This document shows, piece after piece, positions 1-7,624 of a stretch of 64,000 nt of DNA. Under the pieces are notes generated by a model. The model saw only the letters and a list, made by a program, of their open reading frames with translations, made no database searches and had not been told where the DNA came from. Position 1 is the first letter of the stretch, and every line of letters starts with the position of its first letter. Location of the stretch: contig JAXMCR010000005.1 in assembly GCA_046349255.1 (NCBI GenBank), forward strand, positions 1 through 64,000, written 5' to 3'. The translations under genes and the position numbers were made by a program. Source of the stretch: DAIODI01 sp046349255. GTDB lineage: Bacteria > Pseudomonadota > Alphaproteobacteria > Rhizobiales > Aestuariivirgaceae.

Positions 1-367
1 AGCGCGGCCACCGTCAGAGCCCTTTCATTCCGAGGCATTCGATCATCATTTCGCTTCCTTCCGGTACAGGAGCGGCGCCTTGACCGCCTCCCCGATTTTG
101 ATTTCGTCGATAGTGAAAGTCGCGCTCATCGCGTCGCCGACAAGTTACAGCCCAAGTGCGGGCGCCGCTTGGACAATCGGCACCGCCCTTCATAGCAGAG
201 TCATCTATCAAATAGAGCAGCGCGGCGAATTCCACGCCGCTTCGCGCTGTCACCGCGCTGCATCGTCTGGGATCTCGCCGAAGTCCACGCCTGGTTGCTG
301 GCGCGGCGCGCGAAGCCGATCCATCGCGCACAGCATCCCGACGTCACCAAGCGCAAGCCCCACCCGG
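1..367. other. Left-edge stretch without a convincing gene
   Basis: This is the part of the left-hand integrated element beyond the integrase stop. On the minus strand two very short frames can be read: 27 codons at 46-129 (MSATFTIDEIKIGEAVK...) followed by an overlapping 11-codon frame at 14-49 joined by an ATGA-type overlap. Neither has a clear ribosome binding site and neither is recognised. They could be small cargo peptides or the tail of something larger beyond the window edge. Nothing else is supported here. Confidence 0.3.
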
Positions 368-1624
368 TCAAAGGGCAGGATCGAGCGCGATAGACGGCAT
401 GACTGTCGGCAGCAGCGTCGGAACATACTTCCGCCCCTCGACCCAGGCATCGACGGTGTCGGCCCATTCCTGCATCATGTGGCGACGCTGAACCTCGTAT
501 TCGGCCTTGTTGTAGACGCCGCGTGATGAACGCCCGTCCTCGTGCGCCAGGCACTTTTCGATCCAGTCGCGGTTGAAGCCCAACTCATTGAGCAGCGTCG
601 AACCAGTGCGACGCAGGTCATGCACGGTGAACGGCTCCAGCGGCAGCCCCTCCTTCTTGGCCTGTTCGACGACCGCGTAGGTGACCCGGTTGAAGGTCGC
701 CCGCGACATCGGCGCATCCGCATCGTAGCGGGACGGCAGCAGATACCGGGAATTACCGGCGCAGGTCTTGAGCGCGATCATGATGTCGAGGGTCTGCCGG
801 CACAGGTAGACATTGTGCGGCTTCGATCGCTTCATGCGCTCCTTCGGGATCGTCCAGACGGCGTTTTCGAAATCGACCTCATCCCAGACCGCGTCCTGCA
901 GTTCGCTCTTCCGGACCATGGTGAGGAGGTAGAGCTTCATGCCGAGGCGAATCGTCGGCAGCGTCGCGACATGCTCGAGCTGCTTGAGCATGATGCGGAT
1001 CTCAGTCGGCGAAAGCGCCCGGTCCTTGGGCGTGAATGTGGCGATCGACGCCGGGCCGACGTCATCGGCCGGGTTTGCGACCTTCTCGCCGTGGAGAATG
1101 GCGAAGCCGTAGATCTGCTTCAGGATGTCCCGCACATGGATGGCCGTCGCGGGCGCGCCCCGTTCCACGATCTTGGCGCAGTGGGCGCGCAGGTCATCAG
1201 GCGTGATCTCGGTCAGCAAACGGTTCCGCCAGACGGGCATGAGTTCACGCTCGAATATGGCGCGGCGCATAGCGCGCGTGCTGTCCGCCATGGGCGCGCG
1301 CGTCAGCCACTTCTCGCCGAACTCGCCGAAGCTCTTGGCCTCCTTGATCCGGCGCTTCTCCCGCTGCTTCTCGATGGCGGGGGACCGCCCCTCGGCAATC
1401 ATGCGTTTCGCGTCCAGGCACAATTCGCGAGCTCGGGCGAGCGAGATCCCATCTCGGGCGTACTTGCCAAGATGGACGGTCTCCCGCCTGCCGTTCAGCC
1501 GGTAGTCGAGCCTGAACGAGATGCCGCCTGTCGGCGCGACACGCACATACATGCCGTCACGATCGGTCACCTTGTACATTTTGGCTTTTGGTTTCAGGCA
1601 CTTGAGTGCCGCATCCGTCAACAT
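368..1624 (-). CDS. Tyrosine recombinase (P4/DUF4102-type integrase)
   Basis: A 418-residue site-specific recombinase that would integrate and excise the element to its left. The N-terminal ~90 residues (LTDAALKCLKPKAKMYKVTD..., then LGKYARDGISLARARE) have the arm-binding layout of P4-like integrases, followed by a SAM-like core-binding domain (about 95-190) and the catalytic domain. Catalytic residues visible are the first Arg in TMVRKSEL, HDLRRTGS (HxxR), CLAHE and the Tyr in VYNKAEY. Length is normal for the family (about 400-430). The ATG at 1622-1624 is close to the repeat-bearing region 1642-1754, which probably contains its promoter. The gene stops within 300 bp of the guaA 3' end, a known target of such integrases. 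It appears intact. Which attachment core it uses is inferred, because the far end of the element is outside the window. Confidence 0.93.
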   Translation of the reverse strand: MLTDAALKCLKPKAKMYKVTDRDGMYVRVAPTGGISFRLDYRLNGRRETVHLGKYARDGISLARARELCLDAKRMIAEGRSPAIEKQREKRRIKEAKSFGEFGEKWLTRAPMADSTRAMRRAIFERELMPVWRNRLLTEITPDDLRAHCAKIVERGAPATAIHVRDILKQIYGFAILHGEKVANPADDVGPASIATFTPKDRALSPTEIRIMLKQLEHVATLPTIRLGMKLYLLTMVRKSELQDAVWDEVDFENAVWTIPKERMKRSKPHNVYLCRQTLDIMIALKTCAGNSRYLLPSRYDADAPMSRATFNRVTYAVVEQAKKEGLPLEPFTVHDLRRTGSTLLNELGFNRDWIEKCLAHEDGRSSRGVYNKAEYEVQRRHMMQEWADTVDAWVEGRKYVPTLLPTVMPSIALDPAL

Positions 1625-1641
1625 TCTGGGCCTCCTCGCGG

Positions 1642-1754
1642 AAAAGTACCGTCACGCGGTATTTGGAGGCTTTTGACGGGAATATCTGTTTATGGTCAGC
1701 GTGTTAGGCTGAAAAAAGTACCGTCATTAGCCTCAATCGCTATGACGGTACTTT
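1642..1754. repeat. Three copies of AAAGTACCGTCA upstream of the integrase
   Basis: The 12-mer AAAGTACCGTCA occurs at 1643-1654 and 1715-1726 in direct orientation and at 1743-1754 inverted; a related TTGACGG half-site lies at 1673-1679. The cluster sits between the integrase start and the guaA 3' end. Its spacing and orientation suit arm-type integrase sites or an excisionase/autorepressor operator. The remaining bases 1755-1918 hold no gene. Function is inferred from position. Confidence 0.6.
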
Positions 1755-1918
1755 CGATTTTCCCGATGATCAACGGGGGCAGGGTCCGTCAGCGGGCACG
1801 ACAGACGCGTTTGATGCCCACCGATAGCTCTCGATAGGTCTCGGATGAAATATTTTTGTTTTTCAGGTGGTTACGTCGTATTCTGGCGTAGTTTCGGATA
1901 GCCTCGGATGGGCAAAAA

Positions 1919-3472
1919 TTATTCCCACTCGATCGTGCCGGGCGGCTTCGAGGTGATGTCGTAGACGACGCGGTTGATGCCCTTCACCTCGTTGATGATG
2001 CGCGTCGAGACGGCGGCGAGGAACTGGGAGTCGAAGTGAAACCAGTCCGCCGTCATGCCGTCGACGGACGTCACGGCGCGCAGCGCGCACACCGAGTCGT
2101 AGGTGCGCCCGTCGCCCATCACGCCCACCGTCTGCACCGGCAGCAGCACGGCGAACGCCTGCCAGATCGCGTCGTAGAGCCCCGCCTTGCGGATCTCCTC
2201 GAGGTAGATGCGGTCGGCCTTCCTCAGGATCTCGAGCTTCTCGCGCGTGATCGCGCCGGGCATGCGGATCGCAAGCCCCGGCCCCGGGAACGGGTGGCGT
2301 CCGACGAACGCCTGCGGCATGCCGAGTTCGCGCCCCAGCGCGCGCACCTCGTCCTTGAAGAGCTCGCGCAGCGGTTCGACGAGCTTCATGTTCATGCGCT
2401 CGGGAAGGCCGCCCACGTTGTGGTGCGACTTGATCGTGACGGAGGGTCCGCCGGTGAACGACACGCTCTCGATCACGTCCGGGTAGAGCGTCCCCTGGGC
2501 TAGGAACGATGCCCCGCCCACCTTCTTCGCCTCGGCCTCGAACACGTCGATGAACAGCTTGCCGATGGTCTTGCGCTTCGTCTCCGGGTCGGTGACGCCC
2601 GAGAGCGCGTCGAGGAACAGAGCAGAAGCGTCCACGTGCACGAGCGGGATGTTGTAGGTCTGGCGGAACAGGCTCACCACCTCGTCCGCCTCGCCCGCGC
2701 GCATCAGCCCGTGGTCGACGAAGATGCAGGTGAGCTGCGCGCCGATCGCCTCGTGGATGAGCACCGCCGTGACGGCGGAATCGACGCCGCCGGAAAGCCC
2801 GCATATGACGCGCTCGAACCCCACCTGCTGCTTGATGCGGTGGATGGCGTCGGTGCGGAAGTGCGCCATCGTCCAGTCGCCGCGGCAGCCGCAGACGTCG
2901 ATCACGAACGCGCGGTAGAGCTTTGCCCCGTCCGGCGTGTGGACGACTTCCGGATGGAACTGGAAGCCGAAGAACTGCCGCTTCTCGTCGGCGATCGCCG
3001 CGAAGGGCGCGCCCTCCGACGTGCCGACCACGCGGAAGCCCGGCGGCAGGCTGGTGACGCGGTCGCCGTGGCTCATCCACACCTGGTGGCGTTCGCCCTT
3101 CTCCCACACGCCGTCGAACAGCGCGCAGGGCTCCTTCACCTCGATCAGCGCGCGGCCGAACTCGCGATGGTCGGAGGCTTCGACGACACCGCCGAGCTGC
3201 GCGCACATCACCTGCTCGCCGTAGCAGATGCCGAGCACAGGGAGGCCGAGCCTGAACACCTTTTCCGGCGCCCGCGGGCTCTGGCCTTCGAGCACGCTGG
3301 CGGGGCCGCCGGAGAGGATGACGCCCTTGAGCCCCGGCCGGTCGAGCGCGGCCTCGGCGCGCTGGAACGGCACGATCTCGGAGTAGACGCCGGCTTCGCG
3401 CACCCGGCGCGCGATGAGCTGCGTGACCTGGGAGCCGAAATCGATGATGAGGATGTGTTCGCTGGTCGTCAT
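1919..3472 (-). CDS. guaA: GMP synthase (glutamine-hydrolysing)
   Basis: Converts XMP to GMP with glutamine and ATP, the last step of de novo guanine nucleotide synthesis, in the cytosol. The 517 residues show the class I amidotransferase domain (GICYGEQ with the nucleophile Cys, and FQFHPEV later), the ATP pyrophosphatase domain with the P-loop GLSGGVDSAV, and the dimerisation domain ending PPGTIEWE, all typical of full-length GuaA. The ATG at 3470-3472 gives MTTSEHILIIDFGSQ, the usual N-terminus. A longer frame reading through the same bases on this strand (1863-3551) is a shadow. The 3' end faces an integrase, so the last codons probably serve as the attachment site while the reading frame is kept intact. 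Confidence 0.97.
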   Translation of the reverse strand: MTTSEHILIIDFGSQVTQLIARRVREAGVYSEIVPFQRAEAALDRPGLKGVILSGGPASVLEGQSPRAPEKVFRLGLPVLGICYGEQVMCAQLGGVVEASDHREFGRALIEVKEPCALFDGVWEKGERHQVWMSHGDRVTSLPPGFRVVGTSEGAPFAAIADEKRQFFGFQFHPEVVHTPDGAKLYRAFVIDVCGCRGDWTMAHFRTDAIHRIKQQVGFERVICGLSGGVDSAVTAVLIHEAIGAQLTCIFVDHGLMRAGEADEVVSLFRQTYNIPLVHVDASALFLDALSGVTDPETKRKTIGKLFIDVFEAEAKKVGGASFLAQGTLYPDVIESVSFTGGPSVTIKSHHNVGGLPERMNMKLVEPLRELFKDEVRALGRELGMPQAFVGRHPFPGPGLAIRMPGAITREKLEILRKADRIYLEEIRKAGLYDAIWQAFAVLLPVQTVGVMGDGRTYDSVCALRAVTSVDGMTADWFHFDSQFLAAVSTRIINEVKGINRVVYDITSKPPGTIEWE

Positions 3473-3523
3473 GGACAGGGATTAGCGATTCGCCCTCCCC
3501 TGCGCAAGGCCGCGCCGTTGCTG

Positions 3524-3556
3524 GGCTGACAGGCCGGCGCAGGCCGTGCATAACGC
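3524..3556. repeat. Left copy of a 33-bp imperfect direct repeat
   Basis: GGCTGACAGG, nine variable bases, then GCCGTGCATAACGC. The same two blocks with the same nine-base spacing recur at 4336-4368. The pair brackets an insert of about 0.8 kb with one small gene on the minus strand. It is either a target duplication or att-like ends of a small element, or a duplicated piece of the guaA/SDR divergent upstream region. Confidence 0.75.
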
Positions 3557-3741
3557 AAGCCGATCTCGTGAACGTGAGAACTGATTAGGCTCCGACGAGC
3601 AACCAGAACCCATCTAATCTTCGGTCTCGTGGTCGTGCTTCGTGACCTCGTAACTGTATGGCCGCACATCTCCTTGCTGACGGAAATCGGATGACCGACA
3701 TAGATGTATGTCGTAGCGGACCGCATCGACATCAGGTTTTC

Positions 3742-4170
3742 TTAGAACCCTGCGGCTATCCATCTGATAGTCAGTCCTGCCAAGTAGACCAAGGCCGAAC
3801 CGATTAACGTGATGATCGACAGAACACCCATGTTCGACCAATACGCATTGACTCTCGAGTCTCTCGTGACCGTATCCAAAAGTTCGAGGTTGAACGGAAT
3901 TATATCGCCTGCTTTGCGCACGTTTACGGCTCGAGCCGTATAGAGATAGTAACATGCGCCTTGATACTCTGGCTGTGGGAGGGAGCTGAATGGCTCCGTC
4001 ATGTAGCGGCTACACTTACCGCTATAGACATCGCTCTCAAGCTTCTCCTGCAAACCTGATTGGTCATATCTATTTAGCCTGTCAGCTTGCCATTTCATGG
4101 GCATGAAGACTGCAACAACCAGCCACGTCACAACGGTACCCACAAGCCAAAGACGCTGCCATCCGTTCAC
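3742..4170 (-). CDS. Small two-helix membrane protein, unknown function
   Basis: A 142-residue protein with an N-terminal transmembrane segment (about residues 8-24, WLVGTVVTWLVVAVFMP), a soluble middle containing two cysteines (GKCSRYM and GACYYLY) and a C-terminal hydrophobic segment (about 113-133, MGVLSIITLIGSALVYLAGL). The GTG start at 4168-4170 is preceded by GGTGGAGGG with good spacing; the frame stays open upstream but the added part is low-complexity Arg/Pro translation of the neighbouring gene's antisense strand. The cysteines lie between the two membrane segments, so a periplasmic disulfide is possible. The coding region is visibly AT-richer than its neighbours and lies between the repeats at 3524 and 4336, which suggests acquisition. 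No family is recognised. Bases 3557-3741 hold no convincing gene. Confidence 0.7.
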   Translation of the reverse strand: MNGWQRLWLVGTVVTWLVVAVFMPMKWQADRLNRYDQSGLQEKLESDVYSGKCSRYMTEPFSSLPQPEYQGACYYLYTARAVNVRKAGDIIPFNLELLDTVTRDSRVNAYWSNMGVLSIITLIGSALVYLAGLTIRWIAAGF

Positions 4171-4335
4171 TGTCCCTCCACCTCTTGTCCGTTGCAGATT
4201 GTCAAGCAGTGGAGGCTCAATCGAGCAAGTTGGCAAGTGGCATTGTAATCTCTGGTTGCAAATTGAGAGGTGGGCACGCCGGTCGCAACCTTTGAACGAA
4301 AGCCGGTTAGACGGTCGAGTGTGAGCGAGGACCCC

Positions 4336-4368
4336 GGCTGACAGGGGTGCGCGCGCCGTGCATAACGC
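4336..4368. repeat. Right copy of the 33-bp imperfect direct repeat
   Basis: Second copy of GGCTGACAGG-N9-GCCGTGCATAACGC, directly upstream of the SDR gene. The insert between copies is 3557-4335. The stretch 4171-4335 carries no other gene. Confidence 0.75.
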
Positions 4369-4397
4369 GGGCGCTGCTTGGGAGGATGGGACTCGCC

Positions 4398-5423
4398 ATG
4401 ACGGTGCTGGTGACGGGGGGCAATGGACATCTGGGCTCGACGCTCGTCCGTATGCTGAGCGCTGCGGGCGGCCGGGTCCGGGCGAGCGTGCTGTCGGCCG
4501 CGACGGAGCCGGGCGTCGCCGTGCTGGCGAAGCTGCCGGGCGTCGAGATCGTCGAGGCGAACGTGCTCGATCCAGACGCGATGGCGCGCGCCATGGCGGG
4601 CGTCGACACCGTGTTCCACACCGCCGCGATCTACGCCTACGTGCTGAAGGCCGGCGACGCCGAGAAGGTGGTGCGCACGAGCGTCGAGGGCGCTTCGAAC
4701 GCCGTGAAGGCGGCGGCCTCAGCCAAGGTGCGCAAGGTGGTGATGACGTCGTCCGTGGTGACGCTGCCGCCGAAGCGGCCGGGCGAGCCTCCGGCGACGG
4801 AAGACGACTGGGCGAGCGACCTCTCGGTCCCCTACTTCCGCGGCAAGGTCGAGGCCGACCGCACGGCGCACCGGCTGGCGGGCGAGCTCGGCGTCGACCT
4901 CGTGACGATCCTGCCCGGATCGATCGGCGGGCCGGGCTTCTTCCGCAACACACCGACGGTCGACATCCTCGAGGGCATCATGCTCGGCTCGATGAAGATG
5001 GCCGCGCCGAACCAGAACCTGCCCTACGTCGACGTGCGCGACGCGGCCCGCGCGCATCTCCTCGCGGCGGAGAAGCCCTCGAGCGGCCGCTACATCGCGG
5101 CGAACGACGTGTTCCCCTCGTTCCTCGAACTCACCCGCGTGCTCAATGCGATCGACGGGTCGATCCCGGTTGCACCGCGCCTTGCGCCCGACGGGATGAT
5201 GGCGCTCGCCCGCTTCTTCGACTGGCTCGGCAACCGGACGATGGGAACGCCGCGGGTGGTGGCGCCGGAGCTTCTCACCGCGCTCAAGGGCAAGGTGTGG
5301 GCGGCGTCGAACGCGCGGATCGCCCGCGACCTCGGCTGGCGTCCCTCGGTGACGCTGGAACAGAGCCTCAGGGACACGCTCGGCCAGATCCGCGAGAACC
5401 GGGCGGCCCGCGCGACGGGGTGA
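4398..5423 (+). CDS. Extended SDR, NAD(P)-dependent epimerase / dihydroflavonol-reductase-like
   Basis: A cytosolic Rossmann-fold oxidoreductase of 341 residues. The N-terminus MTVLVTGGNGHLGSTLVRML contains the TGxxGxxG nucleotide-binding motif of extended SDRs; the catalytic YxxxK is YFRGK in VPYFRGKVEADR, with the preceding Ser in MTSSVV. The ATG at 4398-4400 is chosen because it puts the Rossmann strand at the very N-terminus; GGAGG lies 12 bases upstream, somewhat far, and an ATG at 4386 is possible. The closest named type is the dihydroflavonol-4-reductase/3-beta-HSD-like group, but the substrate cannot be read from sequence. It is transcribed divergently from guaA across the repeat-flanked insert. 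Confidence 0.88.
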   Translation: MTVLVTGGNGHLGSTLVRMLSAAGGRVRASVLSAATEPGVAVLAKLPGVEIVEANVLDPDAMARAMAGVDTVFHTAAIYAYVLKAGDAEKVVRTSVEGASNAVKAAASAKVRKVVMTSSVVTLPPKRPGEPPATEDDWASDLSVPYFRGKVEADRTAHRLAGELGVDLVTILPGSIGGPGFFRNTPTVDILEGIMLGSMKMAAPNQNLPYVDVRDAARAHLLAAEKPSSGRYIAANDVFPSFLELTRVLNAIDGSIPVAPRLAPDGMMALARFFDWLGNRTMGTPRVVAPELLTALKGKVWAASNARIARDLGWRPSVTLEQSLRDTLGQIRENRAARATG

Positions 5424-5492
5424 CCGCTTGACGCGGGCGCGCGTTGGCTCCAAACGCTCCGCCACCGTTCCGCTTGCAAGGATGCCGCCTCG

Positions 5493-5894
5493 ATGTCGTT
5501 CCGTATGTCGCTTGCCGTCGTTCTCGTCGCCGCGTCCCTCCAACCCGCGTTTGCCGGGACCGAACTCGCCGGACCGGAGGGCGTGCCGTGGTGGAAGTCG
5601 CTCGCCGCGTGCGCGGGCGTCGAGCTCCGCCAGCGCGACCTGGCGCTCGATGCGAAGGCGCCGCAGGCGGACGTCGCGAAGATGACGGTGGCGATGAACG
5701 GCTACAACACCGCCGCGACGCAGCGCCTGATGGCCGACCTCGGGATCGAGGAGGTGGCGGCGAAGAAGAGCGTCTACCGCTGGGCGGCGATGAGCTGGCA
5801 GAAGCTCCTCGACACGAAGGCCTCGCTTAAGGACGTCGGCGCGAAGTCGGCGGCCTGCGAGGCGCTCGCCGCGAAGGCGCCGAAGATCCAGTAG
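5493..5894 (+). CDS. Secreted hypothetical protein
   Basis: A 133-residue protein with a signal peptide (MSFRMSLAVVLVAASLQPAFA, cleavage after AFA). The mature part is mostly helical, includes WWKSLAACAGVELRQ near its start and ends with a second cysteine in SAACEAL. An AAGGA lies nine bases before the ATG at 5493. The family is not recognised. It is convergent with the RsmB-like gene, with only three bases between the stops. Confidence 0.75.
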   Translation: MSFRMSLAVVLVAASLQPAFAGTELAGPEGVPWWKSLAACAGVELRQRDLALDAKAPQADVAKMTVAMNGYNTAATQRLMADLGIEEVAAKKSVYRWAAMSWQKLLDTKASLKDVGAKSAACEALAAKAPKIQ

Positions 5895-5897
5895 ACG

Positions 5898-7190
5898 TCA
5901 GGCGCGCCGTTCGAGGATCGCGACGAAGAACCCGTCCGTGCCGTGGCGGGCGGGGGTCAGCGTGAGCGTTCCCGCGAGGCCGCCGGCGCCCTCCGGCGCG
6001 GCCGTGCCGATCGCCTTGCGCCACACATCCGTGTACGGAACGACTGCGAACCCCGTCGCGCGCTTCAGGAACGCCTCGACCTGCGCGCCGTTCTCCTCCG
6101 GCAGCACCGAGCACGTCACGTAGACAATACGGCCGCCGGGCTTCACGAGGCCCGCGGCCTTGTCGAGCACGCTCTTCTGGTCCTCGAGCCGCTGCGCGAG
6201 GTGGCGCTCGTTGAACCGCCACTTGGCGTCCGGGCGGCGACGCCACGCGCCGGAGCCCGAGCACGGCGCATCGACGAACACGACGTCCATCCGCTCGCCG
6301 AGCGCCTGGAGCCGCTCCGGCTCGTCGGCCGGGATCACCTGCACGTTGCGCGCGCCGGCCCGCCCGAGCCGCTCGATGATCGGCTTCAAGCGGTGGCGGT
6401 CGTCGTCGTGGGCGAAGATCTGGCCCTTGTTGCGCATCAGCGCGGCGAGCGCGAGCGTCTTGCCGCCGGCGCCCGCGCAGATGTCGGCGACCTGCATGCC
6501 GGGTTCCGCCCCCGAGAGCAGCGCCGCGACCTGCGAGGCCGCGTCCTGCACCTCGAACCAGCCGCGCCCGAACGACGGCTCGGCCTCGACGTGCGGCGCG
6601 CGCTCCGCCCCCTGCGGTGCTGCGATGCGCACGCACCAGGGCGACAGCGGACCTTCGACCGCGCCGAACTTCGACAGCGTCGAGACGAGCTTCTCGCGCG
6701 TCACCTTGATCGTGTTGGCGCGCAGGTCGACGGGCGCGCGCACCGCAAGCGCCGCGCCCTCGGCCGCCGCCCCACTCCCGAACGCGCGCTCGAACGACGG
6801 CGCGAGCCATTCCGGGAAATCGCCCGCGATCCAGGCCGGGACGTCCGTGGCGAGCGGCCTCGCTAGCGCGTCGGCCTCCGCCGCCGTCAGCACGCCCGGG
6901 CCGTGCTCCCAGCCGACGAGCTGCGCGATCTCTTCCGGCGCGACGCCGAGGCCGAACCGCGTCGCCGCGAGCACGAGCGCGCGGGGCGTGTCCTCGCCCA
7001 TGTGATGCGCGAACGAGTTCTTCCGCCGCAGCGCGTCGTGCACCAGCGTCGCGATCACGGAGCGGTCGGCGGCGCCGGCGAAGCGATGCGCGCGGCCCCA
7101 GTCCTTCAGCGCCTCCGCCGCCGGGCGGTGGTGCGACGCCATCTCGGCGAGCACCTCGATCGCCGCGCTGAGACGCCCCGGCAGCCGCAT
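5898..7190 (-). CDS. RsmB-like rRNA (cytosine-C5)-methyltransferase
   Basis: A SAM-dependent RNA m5C methyltransferase of 430 residues. An N-terminal NusB-like helical domain (about 1-130) precedes a Rossmann methyltransferase domain with ADICAGAGGKTLALAA (SAM binding), DAPCSGSGAWRRRPD (the TC/PCS catalytic region) and YVTCSVLPEEN (second catalytic Cys). This is the RsmB/Sun architecture; the exact rRNA position modified is inferred. The ATG at 7188-7190 overlaps the stop of the upstream MAPEG gene by one base (TGATG), so translation is coupled. Together with guaB the three genes form a minus-strand operon. A frame running on upstream to 8126 is a shadow. Confidence 0.9.
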   Translation of the reverse strand: MRLPGRLSAAIEVLAEMASHHRPAAEALKDWGRAHRFAGAADRSVIATLVHDALRRKNSFAHHMGEDTPRALVLAATRFGLGVAPEEIAQLVGWEHGPGVLTAAEADALARPLATDVPAWIAGDFPEWLAPSFERAFGSGAAAEGAALAVRAPVDLRANTIKVTREKLVSTLSKFGAVEGPLSPWCVRIAAPQGAERAPHVEAEPSFGRGWFEVQDAASQVAALLSGAEPGMQVADICAGAGGKTLALAALMRNKGQIFAHDDDRHRLKPIIERLGRAGARNVQVIPADEPERLQALGERMDVVFVDAPCSGSGAWRRRPDAKWRFNERHLAQRLEDQKSVLDKAAGLVKPGGRIVYVTCSVLPEENGAQVEAFLKRATGFAVVPYTDVWRKAIGTAAPEGAGGLAGTLTLTPARHGTDGFFVAILERRA

Positions 7191-7615
7191 CAGGCAAGCA
7201 CCAGGCGCAGCGCGAACCAGACCCACATCGTGATCAGCAGCGCAACGCCCACGAGGAACGCCTGGAACCGGCTCGGCACGTGGTTCGTCGTCACGTGGAT
7301 CCAGGCGTGGAGGTAGCGCGAGGCCGCGAACACGATCCCGAGCACGGCTGCCACGAGGTCGGCCTGCTTCGTCAGGAACAGGAACACCACGAGCACGTAG
7401 AACAGCACCGGCAGCTCGAACTGGTTCGCATACGCATTGCCGCGCTGGCGCAGCGCCTCCGGCCAGCGCGCGTTGTCGAGCGCGATGTCGGCGATGCGCA
7501 CGCGCTTCGCCATGATCGCGGCGCGGCGGCTCACCCCCGTCCACAGCAGGAGCCCGAAGGCGAGCGCGACCAGCGCGAACACCGCGACGAGCAGCAGGTT
7601 TTCGGCAAGGCTCAT
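7190..7615 (-). CDS. MAPEG-family integral membrane protein
   Basis: A 141-residue membrane protein with four hydrophobic helices. Family hallmarks are the cytosolic loop RGNAYANQFELPVLFYVL (the ExxN-type region of MAPEG proteins) and FAASRYLHAWIHVTTNHVPSRF before the last helix. Eukaryotic MAPEGs are glutathione-dependent eicosanoid enzymes; bacterial members are mostly uncharacterised, so no reaction is assigned. It lies nine bases downstream of guaB and overlaps the RsmB-like gene by one base, so it is the middle gene of the operon. Confidence 0.85.
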   Translation of the reverse strand: MSLAENLLLVAVFALVALAFGLLLWTGVSRRAAIMAKRVRIADIALDNARWPEALRQRGNAYANQFELPVLFYVLVVFLFLTKQADLVAAVLGIVFAASRYLHAWIHVTTNHVPSRFQAFLVGVALLITMWVWFALRLVLA

Positions 7616-7624
7616 GGGCGCCCG

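Noticed and set aside
1863..3551. 562-codon frame overlapping guaA on the same strand
   Set aside because: Arg/Pro/His-rich composition typical of a frame-shifted reading of a GC-rich gene; guaA in the other frame has all catalytic motifs.
3742..4953. 403-residue version of the small membrane protein
   Set aside because: The first 260 residues are an Arg/Pro-rich translation of the SDR gene's antisense strand; the GTG at 4170 has a good ribosome binding site and starts directly before the first membrane helix.
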